Assembly: GCA_035269445.1 (NCBI GenBank)
Contig: DATFJC010000012.1
Coordinates: 1 to 51,096, forward strand
Source: DATFJC01 sp035269445
Lineage (GTDB): Bacteria; Patescibacteriota; Patescibacteriia; UBA2591; UBA6264
DNA: 51,096 nt
Direction: 5' to 3'
The notes under the pieces are model-generated. The model ran no database searches. It worked only from the letters and a program-made list of their open reading frames with translations, and was not told where the DNA came from. Below, one piece after another: positions 25,152 through 33,546 of this stretch. Each line of letters starts with the position of its first letter. The stretch's first letter is position 1. Position numbers and translations under genes: made by a program.

Positions 25152-26435
25152 TTAATTAGCCCCACCCTCATACTCATGCATAGATATCTGGGCTTTGATT
25201 TGTTTAACTGTTCTAAGAACTACACTCACAACAATCAAAACCGCGGCTCCACCTATAACAAAACTAGAGGTTTGAAAAGTATTTTGAATTATTACTGGTA
25301 AAACAGCAATAATACCAAGTGACATTGCTCCAGCAAACATTACTCTTTTGCTAATAGCCGCCAGATAATCAGAAGTATGATCACCAGGTCTTATCCCAGG
25401 GATAAAGCCACCTTGTTTTTGTAAATTTTCAGAAATCTCATCTGGATGAAAAACAATACTTGTATAAAAATAAGCAAAAGCAACTACTAAAGCAAAATAA
25501 ATTAAACCATAAATAAGTTGATTTTGCATGACTCCTGCTAAAAATTCTCCAACATTAGCAATAAAGGCAGTCCCAGAACGCATCATAATCTTGCCTATTA
25601 AGCCAGGGAATAAAACTACTGAAATAGCAAAAATGATTGGTATCATACCAGCTTGATTTACCTTTAATGGCAAATAAGTGTCTCGGCCACCAAACATCTT
25701 CCTACCTCTTACGCGCCGAGCATAAGTTACCGGTATATTTCTTTGAGCCTGAGTAATCATAACCACTCCAGCAATCGTTATAACAGCTAAACCTGTTAAG
25801 ATTAAAAACTCCATAATCTTAGAAGAAGAAAAGGTTACTATAGTTTGTTGTAAAGAAGCTGGTATTCTTTCTACTATACCAGCAAAAATTATTAAAGAAA
25901 CTCCATTACCAATATTTTTTTCTGTAATAAGCTCACCAAGCCACATTAAAAATACTGTTCCTGCTGTCATAACTAGCATTATATGAAGAGTTTGGATTAA
26001 AGATAGGTCAGAAACAATAGTGGCAGATGATTGCCGCAAAAGAGTAATCATGCCATAAGATTGAAAAATTGCTAAAGGAACAGTTAAAAATCTTGAATAT
26101 TGATTAATTTTCTTTCTACCAGCTGGCCCCTGCTTTGATAATTCTTCTAACTTAGGAACAATCATGGTTAAAAGCTGCATAATAATAGAAGCAGTAATAA
26201 AAGGGGCAACACCCATTGCTACCACAGAAAAGTTACTCATAGCCCCACCAGACATTACATTAAGCATTCCTAACATTTGATTTTGAGAAAATAACTCTTT
26301 AAGGTTTTCAATATTTACGCCAGGTACTGGAATATGAGCTGCAATTCTAAAAATAATAAGCATTGATAACACAAAAAGTATTTTTTTGCGCAAATCTTTA
26401 ATGCCCCAAATTCTTTGTATTTTTTTTAAAAACAT
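25152..26435 (-). CDS. secY: Preprotein translocase subunit SecY
   Basis: A 427-residue membrane protein with ten predicted spans. It starts FLKKIQRIWGIKDLRKKILF, and the plug region follows (MLGMLNVMSGGAMSNFSVVA). VPLKVNQAGMIPIIFA and GGFIPGIRPGDHTSDYL are strongly conserved SecY loops that bind the ribosome and SecA. It forms the protein-conducting channel with SecE and SecG. Its place after rplO and before adk is the usual spc-operon order. Confidence 0.98.
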   Translation of the reverse strand: MFLKKIQRIWGIKDLRKKILFVLSMLIIFRIAAHIPVPGVNIENLKELFSQNQMLGMLNVMSGGAMSNFSVVAMGVAPFITASIIMQLLTMIVPKLEELSKQGPAGRKKINQYSRFLTVPLAIFQSYGMITLLRQSSATIVSDLSLIQTLHIMLVMTAGTVFLMWLGELITEKNIGNGVSLIIFAGIVERIPASLQQTIVTFSSSKIMEFLILTGLAVITIAGVVMITQAQRNIPVTYARRVRGRKMFGGRDTYLPLKVNQAGMIPIIFAISVVLFPGLIGKIMMRSGTAFIANVGEFLAGVMQNQLIYGLIYFALVVAFAYFYTSIVFHPDEISENLQKQGGFIPGIRPGDHTSDYLAAISKRVMFAGAMSLGIIAVLPVIIQNTFQTSSFVIGGAAVLIVVSVVLRTVKQIKAQISMHEYEGGAN

Positions 26436-26447
26436 ATATAAAAATTA

Positions 26448-26894
26448 CTATCTTGTTATAGCTTTTCCACCAGCCTTTTCTATTATTTTAAGAGCAGGCT
26501 TAGAAAATTGATTTGCATAAACCGTAAGCTTTTTATTAAGCTTACCTCTACCCAAAATCTTAAACTTTTTATCCTTTTTAGATAAAATATTTTTCTCTTG
26601 CAAGACTTTCAGATTTACCTTATCACCAGACTTAAATTTATTTTGCAAGGTTTCAATATTAATAATAGCTGGCTTTTGATGAATACTTTTAAAGCCCTTT
26701 TTTTTGGGGATTCTTTTTAAAACACTTCTAAATCCTTTTAATTTTAAGCCACCCTTGCCACCAGATCTTGAGCGTTGACCATTCATACCTCGGCCTGCAT
26801 AAGTACCATAACCAGAACCATTACCCCTTCCTACTCTTTTTCTAGAGGATTTTGAGCCTTTTTTAGGTTTTAAATTAGATAATTTTAATACCAT
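26448..26894 (-). CDS. rplO: 50S ribosomal protein L15
   Basis: A 148-residue protein with the L15 start LSNLKPKKGSKSSRKRVGRG and the glycine-rich GNGSGYGTYAGRGMNGQRSR segment, then a C-terminal ALKIIEKAGGKA. It begins only 5 bp after rpsE, so the usual rpmD (L30) gene between them is absent, as is typical of CPR bacteria. Confidence 0.97.
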   Translation of the reverse strand: MVLKLSNLKPKKGSKSSRKRVGRGNGSGYGTYAGRGMNGQRSRSGGKGGLKLKGFRSVLKRIPKKKGFKSIHQKPAIINIETLQNKFKSGDKVNLKVLQEKNILSKKDKKFKILGRGKLNKKLTVYANQFSKPALKIIEKAGGKAITR

Positions 26895-26899
26895 ATAAA

Positions 26900-27358
26900 T
26901 TACATTCTTAAAGATTGCAGAGCCTTAATAGTTGCTCTAGCATTATTAATTGAATTGTGAGATCCTAAAATTTTACCTGTAGCATTTTTAATGCCTGCCA
27001 AATTAAGTATTACTCGAACCGTGCCCCCAGCAATAATACCATGACCCTTTGGGGCTGGTCTTAAAATGATTCTAGCAGCTCCTAGTTTCATTTTTATACT
27101 ATGAGAAAGAGTTCCGTCTTTTATAGGAACCTCAACCATACTTTTCTTGGCTTTTTTAACTGCTTTTTGAATAGCAATAGGCACATCAGATCCTTTGGCT
27201 ACCCCCATACCAATTTTACCCTTTCTATTGCCTAAAACAATACAAGCCCTAAATCTCAAACGTCTTCCACCTTTGATAACTCTTACTACCCTAGCAAGAT
27301 CAACTAGTTCTTGATCAAATTCTCTTTTAGTTTTTGTAAATTTTTTCTTTTTTGCCAT
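26900..27358 (-). CDS. rpsE: 30S ribosomal protein S5
   Basis: A 152-residue protein. The S5 signature VRVIKGGRRLRFRACIVLGN and the following GMGVAKGSDVPIAIQKAVKK are clear, as is HSINNARATIKAL at the end. S5 sits at the mRNA entry and affects accuracy. It is slightly shorter than E. coli S5 at the N-terminus. Gaps of 5 bp on both sides indicate one operon. Confidence 0.97.
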   Translation of the reverse strand: MAKKKKFTKTKREFDQELVDLARVVRVIKGGRRLRFRACIVLGNRKGKIGMGVAKGSDVPIAIQKAVKKAKKSMVEVPIKDGTLSHSIKMKLGAARIILRPAPKGHGIIAGGTVRVILNLAGIKNATGKILGSHNSINNARATIKALQSLRM

Positions 27359-27363
27359 AATTT

Positions 27364-27723
27364 TTAAAATTTTAAGCCCTTATCTCGAGCACCTTGAGCC
27401 AAAGCCTTAATTCTACCATGAAAGCGATAACCACTACGATCAAAAACAACTTTTTTGATTTTCTTTTTCTTAGCTTTTTCAGCTAAAAGCTCGCCTGTTT
27501 TTTTAGCAGCTTCGGTTTTATTTAGTTTATTTTTGGTTTTTTTATCTTTTTTTAACTCTCTTGAATCTGCGCTTACTAAGGTTTCATCCTTTTTATCGTT
27601 TACAAGCTGAGCATAAGTAAATTTATTACTTTTAAAAACAGATAAACGAGGTCTTTCTTTGGTACCAGAAACCTTACCCCTAATTCTTCGATGTCTTTTT
27701 TTTCTTTTAGATAATTTGGTCAT
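27364..27723 (-). CDS. rplR: 50S ribosomal protein L18
   Basis: A 119-residue protein with KRKKRHRRIRGKVSGTKERP at the start, RLSVFKSNKFTYAQLVND and the C-terminal FDRSGYRFHGRIKALAQGAR typical of L18, the 5S rRNA binder. It lies in normal spc order between rplF and rpsE. Confidence 0.97.
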   Translation of the reverse strand: MTKLSKRKKRHRRIRGKVSGTKERPRLSVFKSNKFTYAQLVNDKKDETLVSADSRELKKDKKTKNKLNKTEAAKKTGELLAEKAKKKKIKKVVFDRSGYRFHGRIKALAQGARDKGLKF

Positions 27724-27753
27724 ATTTTTAAAAACTTAATAAAAATTTATAAA

Positions 27754-28311
27754 CTAGGCCCCCACGCCATCACCAGAAACTGCCTTTTTACCAGCCTTTC
27801 TCTGAATAATTTCATCCTTATATTTAATACCTTTACCTTTATAAGGCTCAGGCTTTCTAATACTTCTTATTTCAGCAGCAATTTGATTTACTCTTTGTTT
27901 ATCAATGCCTTCAATAGTAATATCAGTTTTTTTAGCAGTTATTTCGATATTTTCTGGTATTTTAAAAGAAACATCATGAGAAAAACCAACCGAAAGAACC
28001 AGAGTATCTCCTTTTACATTGGCTTTATATCCTACCCCAACCATTTCTAATTCTTTTTTAAATCCTTCAGTCACACCATGGATCATGTTTGATATAAGAC
28101 GGGCAAAAGTACCCCAAAGAGATCTTTGCTGTTTAACTTCTGGTTTTTTAACAGAAACATTTAAGAAATCTTCACTTTTTTCTACTTTTACATTTCTTGG
28201 TAAGTCTAATTTTAACTCACCCTTTGGTCCTTTAACAGAGATTTCTTGTTTAGTGATTTTAATTTCTGCTTTTTCAGGAATATTTATTTTTTGCTTACCT
28301 ATGTGTGACAT
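27754..28311 (-). CDS. rplF: 50S ribosomal protein L6
   Basis: A 185-residue protein from the ATG at 28311 (MSHIGKQKINIPEKAEIKIT), the normal L6 start. The frame is open further upstream to 28425, but that would overlap rpsH by about 100 bp and adds no L6 sequence. GVGYKANVKGDTLVLSVGFS and the C-terminal IRKPEPYKGKGIKY motif are diagnostic. L6 lies near the sarcin-ricin loop. Confidence 0.97.
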   Translation of the reverse strand: MSHIGKQKINIPEKAEIKITKQEISVKGPKGELKLDLPRNVKVEKSEDFLNVSVKKPEVKQQRSLWGTFARLISNMIHGVTEGFKKELEMVGVGYKANVKGDTLVLSVGFSHDVSFKIPENIEITAKKTDITIEGIDKQRVNQIAAEIRSIRKPEPYKGKGIKYKDEIIQRKAGKKAVSGDGVGA

Positions 28312-28321
28312 AAAATTTAAG

Positions 28322-28738
28322 TTACCATATTTTACAAATAATTTCTCCGCCTTTACCCTCTTTATAAGCTTTATGGCCAGCCATAACTCCATCTGAAGTA
28401 GAAATAATTGACATACCATAACCACTTTTTATTTTTTTGATTTCTTCTCCTTTTTTATATACTCTCCTACCTGGCCTACTTACTCTTTTTAAATTTCTAA
28501 TAACTGGTTCGCCGTTTTTTTGATATTTTAAAACAATATCTATTTCTTTAAACATATTAGAATTGGCCTTATTAGGCGAATCTACCTCAACGACCTCAAC
28601 GTCGTTAATCCAATCATGTTTTTTTAAAACATTAGCAATAGATAATTTAAAATTTGAAAAAGGAACACTTACCTTGACTTTTTTATAAGCAAGGCCATTT
28701 CGAATTCTAGTTAACATGTCAGCTATTGGATCGGTCAT
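28322..28738 (-). CDS. rpsH: 30S ribosomal protein S8
   Basis: A 138-residue protein beginning MTDPIADMLTRIRNGLAYKK and ending GMSIISTSDGVMAGHKAYKE followed by GGEIICKIW, both textbook S8. S8 binds helix 21 of 16S rRNA early in assembly; in E. coli it also represses the spc operon at rplE, but no such site was identified here. The stop is 10 bp before the rplF start. Confidence 0.98.
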   Translation of the reverse strand: MTDPIADMLTRIRNGLAYKKVKVSVPFSNFKLSIANVLKKHDWINDVEVVEVDSPNKANSNMFKEIDIVLKYQKNGEPVIRNLKRVSRPGRRVYKKGEEIKKIKSGYGMSIISTSDGVMAGHKAYKEGKGGEIICKIW

Positions 28739-28787
28739 AAAAAATTAATATTAAAGTTTATAACAATTTAATTAAATTACTAAAAAT

Positions 28788-28973
28788 TTACCAACTACTT
28801 TTTCTAACACCCGGAAGTAAGCCTTTTCTAGCTAACTCTCTAAAACAAATTCTGCAAAGTCCAAATTCTCTCATATAACTCCTAGCTCTACCACAACGAA
28901 AACATCTGCGAACTTTTTTAGTTGAATGTTTAGGTTTTTTATTTGATTTTACAATTTGAGCCTTAGTAGCCAT
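28788..28973 (-). CDS. rpsN: 30S ribosomal protein S14, zinc-binding type Z
   Basis: A 61-residue protein with two CxxC pairs (CFRCGRARSYMREFGLCRIC), the zinc-binding C+ form. It ends in LARKGLLPGVRKSSW, the conserved S14 tail. It lies in its usual spc place between rplE and rpsH. Confidence 0.97.
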   Translation of the reverse strand: MATKAQIVKSNKKPKHSTKKVRRCFRCGRARSYMREFGLCRICFRELARKGLLPGVRKSSW

Positions 28974-28987
28974 TATTTTTATAATTA

Positions 28988-29542
28988 TTATTTATCTTTT
29001 TTAACTTTAAAAGGTGTTTTTAAAAGACGCAAGAGCTCTAAGCTTTCATTGCGATCTTGGGTAGAAGTAGTTATTGTCATTTGTAAAGGAAAAGTTTTAT
29101 CTACTTCTTCAGGATTAATTTCAGGAAAAGCCATTTGATTATCAAACCCTATAGAAAGATTACCTCCCTTATCAACACTTTTAGGATCAATTCCCCTAAA
29201 GTCTCTAGTTCTTGGCAAGGCAATAAAATATACTTTTTCTAAAAAACTATATTTTTTTTCACCGCGTAAAATAGCATTTACACCAACCACCTCCCCTTGT
29301 CTAATATTAAAGCCAGCTACAGATTTTTGAGCTCGACTTAACTTAGGGCGTTGTCCAGTGATTTGGGAAACTAAATCAACAACTTTTTCTACGTATTTTG
29401 GGTCATTATCCTTTTTCTTTTTATTAATCCCAACATTAATAACAACTTTTTCGATTTTAGGAACAGCAAGCCTGTTCTTAAAACCAAACTTTTTCATCAT
29501 TTTTGGGACTATTTCTTTTTGATAAAGATTTTTTAATTTCAT
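28988..29542 (-). CDS. rplE: 50S ribosomal protein L5
   Basis: A 184-residue protein: LKNLYQKEIVPKMMKKFG at the start, then VPKIEKVVINVGI, a ITGQRPKLSRAQKSVAGFNI segment and the L5 signature PRTRDFRGI. L5 binds 5S rRNA and contacts the P-site tRNA. It follows rplX after 8 bp. Confidence 0.97.
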   Translation of the reverse strand: MKLKNLYQKEIVPKMMKKFGFKNRLAVPKIEKVVINVGINKKKKDNDPKYVEKVVDLVSQITGQRPKLSRAQKSVAGFNIRQGEVVGVNAILRGEKKYSFLEKVYFIALPRTRDFRGIDPKSVDKGGNLSIGFDNQMAFPEINPEEVDKTFPLQMTITTSTQDRNESLELLRLLKTPFKVKKDK

Positions 29543-29550
29543 AAATAAAT

Positions 29551-29862
29551 TTACTTAAAAACATTTTTACAATCCCGACAAAATCTTTTTTTTCTGCCAT
29601 CAGAAAGGATTTTATAACCAACTCTAATAGCCTTGCCACATTCTGGACAAATTAATTTAACATTTGAAACATTAATTGGCATAGCCATTTTAACTCTTTG
29701 TCCTTTTTCTCCCTTTTTCTTGGGCCTAATATGCTTTGTTACCGTATTTAAACCCTCAACAACCACCTTGTTTCTGTTAGGCAAAACCTTGAGGATCTTT
29801 CCCTTTCTTCCCTTATCTTTGCCAGATATAATTTTTACTTTATCGTCTTTTTTTATTTTCAT
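29551..29862 (-). CDS. rplX: 50S ribosomal protein L24
   Basis: A 103-residue protein with the KOW motif (KIKKDDKVKIISGKDKGRKG) and KVVVEGLNTVTKHIRP. The C-terminal part has two CxxC pairs (CPECGKAIR, FCRDCKNVFK), suggesting bound zinc, as in some bacterial L24. Its start overlaps the rplN stop by 4 bp. Confidence 0.97.
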   Translation of the reverse strand: MKIKKDDKVKIISGKDKGRKGKILKVLPNRNKVVVEGLNTVTKHIRPKKKGEKGQRVKMAMPINVSNVKLICPECGKAIRVGYKILSDGRKKRFCRDCKNVFK

Positions 29863-30224
29863 AATACTTGAGGTGATAAAGAAATTACGCTTTGAAAACC
29901 TTTATCTCTTAATTCTCTGCAAACGGCTCCAAAAATTCTATTGCCCTTAGGTTCTTTACCATCTAAAATAACGGCTGCATTATCATCAAACCTAATATAA
30001 ACCCCATTATCGCGAGCTATTTCTTTTTTAGTTCTCACTATTACGGCTTTAACAACATCTCCTTTTTTAATTTCTTTACGAGGAGTTGCTTTTTTAACCG
30101 TGGCAACAATAATATCACCTACGGTGGCAGTTGGTCTTTTCCCACTACCTAAAACCCTAATGCATTGAATTATATTTGCGCCTGTATTGTCAATTATTTT
30201 TAATTTAGTTTGCGGTTGAATCAT
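29859..30224 (-). CDS. rplN: 50S ribosomal protein L14
   Basis: A 121-residue protein beginning MIQPQTKLKIIDNTGANIIQ and ending RDKGFQSVISLSPQVL. The L14 signature GDIIVATVKKATPRKEIKKG is intact. It overlaps rplX by 4 bp. Confidence 0.98.
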   Translation of the reverse strand: MIQPQTKLKIIDNTGANIIQCIRVLGSGKRPTATVGDIIVATVKKATPRKEIKKGDVVKAVIVRTKKEIARDNGVYIRFDDNAAVILDGKEPKGNRIFGAVCRELRDKGFQSVISLSPQVL

Positions 30225-30229
30225 AGAAT

Positions 30230-30466
30230 TTAATCTAATACTTTAATTAATCGCCATTTTTTACCCTTAGAAATAGGGCGACATTCTTGAAAAAGTACTT
30301 TTTGGCCATTTTTAGCTCTATTGTTCTCATCATGAACTTTGTACTTTTTGTGAACTTTGTATCTTTTTTTATATAAGGGATGCATTTTTGTTCTTTCTAC
30401 ATTTACTACTATAGTTTTATCCATTTTATCAGAAACAACTTCCCCTTTAAATCTTTTTTTAGCCAT
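30230..30466 (-). CDS. rpsQ: 30S ribosomal protein S17
   Basis: A 78-residue OB-fold protein: FKGEVVSDKMDKTIVVNVER then HPLYKKRYKVHKKYKVHDEN and the final RPISKGKKWRLIKVLD. It binds 16S rRNA early in assembly. The stop is 5 bp before rplN. Confidence 0.97.
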   Translation of the reverse strand: MAKKRFKGEVVSDKMDKTIVVNVERTKMHPLYKKRYKVHKKYKVHDENNRAKNGQKVLFQECRPISKGKKWRLIKVLD

Positions 30467-30471
30467 AATAT

Positions 30472-30660
30472 TTAGTTATTATTTTGTTTTAAAATAGTAA
30501 GAATACGAGCTATATTTTTTTTAATATTACGTATTTTTCTAACATTTTTTGATTGTTTTAAAGAAACACCAAATCTTAGCTCTCGCAAACCTTCTTTTTG
30601 TTCATTTAAAAGATTCTTTAATTCATTTTTGCTTTTTTTCCTAAGTTCTTTTATTTTCAT
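30472..30660 (-). CDS. rpmC: 50S ribosomal protein L29
   Basis: A 62-residue two-helix protein: KIKELRKKSKNELKNLLNEQ, then LRELRFGVSLKQSKNVRKIR and NIKKNIARILTIL. L29 lies at the tunnel exit next to L23. It is in its normal place between rplP and rpsQ. Confidence 0.96.
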   Translation of the reverse strand: MKIKELRKKSKNELKNLLNEQKEGLRELRFGVSLKQSKNVRKIRNIKKNIARILTILKQNNN

Positions 30661-30661
30661 A

Positions 30662-31075
30662 CTATTTTTTCTTAACTATTTTGGTTTTAACTGGTAATTT
30701 ATGAGATGCCTTTTTAAACACTTTTCTGGTTGTTGCTTCATCAAGACCGGTTAATTCAAAAATTATTCTACCTGGTTTTACAGGAGCTACAAAGTGATCT
30801 AATTCTCCCTTGCCACCTCCCATTGGTAATTCTTGGCCTTTTTTGGTTACTGGTTTATCAGGAAAAATTCTAATCCATAACTTACCTCCTTTATCAAAAT
30901 TTCTAACAAAAACTTTTCTACAAGCTTCTATTTGACGTGAGGTAATCCACCTAGATTCGGTTGATTTTAAACCATATTCACCAAATGCTATAGTAGTACC
31001 ACGGCCTGCCCTTCCCTTATTTCGACGACGGCCTTTTTGGGTTTTTCTATATTTTACTTTTTTGGGCATTAACAT
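30662..31075 (-). CDS. rplP: 50S ribosomal protein L16
   Basis: A 137-residue protein starting at MLMPKKVKYRKTQKGRRR, the standard L16 start (ATG at 31075). A GTG two codons upstream (31081) is in frame but less likely. FGEYGLKSTESRWITSRQIE and GKGELDHFVAPVKPGRIIFE are diagnostic. L16 helps position tRNAs at the A site. One base separates its stop from rpmC. Confidence 0.96.
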   Translation of the reverse strand: MLMPKKVKYRKTQKGRRRNKGRAGRGTTIAFGEYGLKSTESRWITSRQIEACRKVFVRNFDKGGKLWIRIFPDKPVTKKGQELPMGGGKGELDHFVAPVKPGRIIFELTGLDEATTRKVFKKASHKLPVKTKIVKKK

Positions 31076-31097
31076 AAACACCTTATTTAAATCTTAA

Positions 31098-31859
31098 CTA
31101 TTTATTACTTTTATTTTTTTTCTTAGCACTTTTCTTTTTTTTATCATTTTCTTTGCTGTTTTTATTGGATTTATTTTTATTTTCATTGGTATCATTTTCA
31201 TTTTTTTTCTCTCCCCCATCAATACCAAATTTGTCACCTTTATAAATCCAGACTTTAACACCAATACTTCCATAAATTGTGGCAGCTACACCTTTGGCAT
31301 AATCAATGTCAGCTCGGAGAGTATGTAGTGGTAATTTACCCCAATTTAACTTTTCACTTCTAGCAATATCAGCCCCAGACAAACGACCACTAACCTGAAC
31401 TCTTATTCCTTTAGCATCAGATGATTCAACATCTCTAATTGCTTTTTTTAATACTCTTCTATATGGTATTCTTCTTTCTAGGCCATTAACTATAGTTTCT
31501 AAAACTACTTCTGCTGACATGCGAGGCTTGTTTTCCTCAACCACATTAACTTCTAATTTATGACCCTTTTTTAAAAATTCTTTTTTTAGTTTTTCTTTTA
31601 ATTTTTCAATTTGGGCTCCACCTCTACCAATAACAAGTCCTGGTTTGGCAGTGTGTATTGTAATATTAATTTTTTTTGCTAAACGTTCTAATATTAATTT
31701 TGAAACACCACCACCTTTTAATTCTTTATTTAAAAAATCTCTAATAGCTAAATCTTCTTGTAAAAGTTTTCTGTATTCATTTTTATTACCAAACCATTTT
31801 GAATCCCATTTTTTTATAAAAGGAATGCGAAATATTTTTGGATTAATTTTTCTTCCCAT
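31098..31859 (-). CDS. rpsC: 30S ribosomal protein S3 with charged C-terminal tail
   Basis: A 253-residue protein. The KH domain (KINITIHTAKPGLVIGRGGA) and the C-terminal S3 domain (VSGRLSGADIARSEKLNWGK, PLHTLRADIDYAKGVAATIY) are complete through KVWIYKGD. After about residue 212 a tail of some 40 residues is made almost only of Lys, Asn, Glu and Ser (for example KKKKSAKKKNKSNK). It lies between rplV and rplP as usual. Confidence 0.96.
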   Translation of the reverse strand: MGRKINPKIFRIPFIKKWDSKWFGNKNEYRKLLQEDLAIRDFLNKELKGGGVSKLILERLAKKINITIHTAKPGLVIGRGGAQIEKLKEKLKKEFLKKGHKLEVNVVEENKPRMSAEVVLETIVNGLERRIPYRRVLKKAIRDVESSDAKGIRVQVSGRLSGADIARSEKLNWGKLPLHTLRADIDYAKGVAATIYGSIGVKVWIYKGDKFGIDGGEKKNENDTNENKNKSNKNSKENDKKKKSAKKKNKSNK

Positions 31860-31870
31860 AAATTATTAAA

Positions 31871-32404
31871 TTAGATATTTTTCCTTCTAAACATCCTTTT
31901 CAAAGGATTAGCCTTTTTGATTTCTCCTTGTTTATTTATTTTTTCATCAGAATGTTCTTTTCTAGGCTGAGGTTTTTTAGAAATTTTCTTTTTTTCATCA
32001 ATTTCTTCCTTTGAAACTTCTTTAATGTCAGGATTCTCTATTTTGCCTGCTTTCTTTTTTATAGCTCTTTTTTCTTTTTGAGCTAAAACAACCTCAATAT
32101 GAGAACTTCTTCTTCTTATAATCATAGCTCTTCCCATGGCCCTAGCTCTTTGTCTTTTTAAGGTAGGGCCCTCATTTACTAAAACATTTTTAACTATTAA
32201 ATTATCTTCATCCATATTAAAATTATGCTTGGCATTAGCAAGAGCAGAATTAAGAGCCTTTTTTACAAAATAGGAAGCTTTTTTTTGTATAAAATCTAAA
32301 CTATTTAAAGCTTCACTTACTTGCATGCCCTTAACTGCCTCGGCTACTAACCGTGCTTTTTTAGGTGATATATGTTGATAATTTGCTTTTGCTTTAACTT
32401 CCAT
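31871..32404 (-). CDS. rplV: 50S ribosomal protein L22 with C-terminal extension
   Basis: A 177-residue protein. The L22 core is residues 1-112 (ANYQHISPKKARLVAEAVKG at the start; RARAMGRAMIIRRRSSHIEV is the conserved C-terminal loop end). About 60 extra, highly charged residues follow and end in LKRMFRRKNI. L22 lines the exit tunnel, and its C-terminus lies at the surface near the tunnel mouth. Confidence 0.96.
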   Translation of the reverse strand: MEVKAKANYQHISPKKARLVAEAVKGMQVSEALNSLDFIQKKASYFVKKALNSALANAKHNFNMDEDNLIVKNVLVNEGPTLKRQRARAMGRAMIIRRRSSHIEVVLAQKEKRAIKKKAGKIENPDIKEVSKEEIDEKKKISKKPQPRKEHSDEKINKQGEIKKANPLKRMFRRKNI

Positions 32405-32423
32405 GACTAATATTTATTTTAAA

Positions 32424-32708
32424 TTATTCTTCTGAACTATCTAGTTCTCTTTGCATAGATCCTCCATGTTTAATAAATTTCCTGGTTGGAGCAAACTCGC
32501 CTAACTTATGACCAACCATATTTTCAACTATTAAAATTGCAACATGCTTTCTACCGTTATGAACCTTAATAGTAAAGCCAACCATTTCTGGAATAATAGT
32601 AGACTCTCTAGACCAAGTCTTTATCTCATCTTCTCCTCTTTTAGCATTCTTTATCTTTTTTTGTAATTTGGGGGCTACCCAAGGTTCTTTTTTAAGTGAT
32701 CTACTCAT
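32424..32708 (-). CDS. rpsS: 30S ribosomal protein S19
   Basis: A 94-residue protein with MSRSLKKEPWVAPKL at the start and the S19 signature VHNGRKHVAILIVENMVGHK followed by LGEFAPTRKF. It works in the 30S head near S13. It starts 1 bp after the rplB stop. Confidence 0.98.
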   Translation of the reverse strand: MSRSLKKEPWVAPKLQKKIKNAKRGEDEIKTWSRESTIIPEMVGFTIKVHNGRKHVAILIVENMVGHKLGEFAPTRKFIKHGGSMQRELDSSEE

Positions 32709-32709
32709 A

Positions 32710-33543
32710 TTATTTTCTTTTTTTAATACGTCTTCTTATTATAAACTTATTAGAGGATTTTTTCTTATTTCTTGTTTTAACACCATAGGCTGTTTTTCCC
32801 CAAGGAGTCATAGGATGAACTCTGCTAATATGACCACCCCCTTCTCTTCCACCATGAGGATGAGCTACTGGTGCCATGGCCTTACCTCTAACTGAGGGAC
32901 GAATACCAACATGTCTTTTTCGGCCAGCCTTACCCCATCGCATAAAACGCCATTCAGGATTAGATACTTGGCCAATGGAAGCACTTACATTTATAGGAAA
33001 GCGCCTTATTTCGCTAGAAGGTAGTTTTACCTGGGCATAATCTTCTCCCTTTGACATCAAAGTAGCAGCTGCCCCAGCAGAACGAATCATTTTACCACCC
33101 TGACCAGATATAAATTCTATATTATAAATTTGAGTGCCAGTAGGTATCTCTTTTAAGGGCATTCTATTAGCTGGCTCTATTTTAACAGATTTTTTAGAAG
33201 ATAAAACCGTATCTCCCTTTTTTAAATTTTTGGGTGCTATGATATAAGACTTTGCACCATCTTTATAAAAAATTAAAGCAATATTGGCAGTTCTATTTGG
33301 ATCATATTCTATTGACTTAACAATGCCCGGAATATCATATTTTATTCTTTTAAAATCAACTATTCTTATAAACCTTTTATGGCCTCCACCCTGGTGACGA
33401 ACGGTAATTCGTCCCTTACTTCGACCAGCTTTTTGTTTTCTTATTTTAGTCAAAGACTTAAGGGGTTTACCTTGTATGGCTCTAGTATCTATTATACTAG
33501 CTTTTCTTCTACCGGGAGTTGTTGGTTTATATTTTTTTAACAT
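32710..33543 (-). CDS. rplB: 50S ribosomal protein L2
   Basis: A 277-residue protein: KKYKPTTPGRRKASIIDTRA at the start, the RHQGGGHKRFIRIVDFKR segment and the catalytic-region motif RPSVRGKAMAPVAHPHGGRE (the conserved NPVDHPHGGGE is AMAPVAHPHGGREGG here, with N and D both replaced by A). The key His of HPHGG is kept. L2 is needed for subunit joining and peptidyl transfer. Confidence 0.97.
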   Translation of the reverse strand: MLKKYKPTTPGRRKASIIDTRAIQGKPLKSLTKIRKQKAGRSKGRITVRHQGGGHKRFIRIVDFKRIKYDIPGIVKSIEYDPNRTANIALIFYKDGAKSYIIAPKNLKKGDTVLSSKKSVKIEPANRMPLKEIPTGTQIYNIEFISGQGGKMIRSAGAAATLMSKGEDYAQVKLPSSEIRRFPINVSASIGQVSNPEWRFMRWGKAGRKRHVGIRPSVRGKAMAPVAHPHGGREGGGHISRVHPMTPWGKTAYGVKTRNKKKSSNKFIIRRRIKKRK

Positions 33544-33546
33544 AAA

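Noticed and set aside
28312..28425. Upstream extension of rplF
   Set aside because: It overlaps rpsH, is not L6-like, and a normal L6 start exists at 28311.
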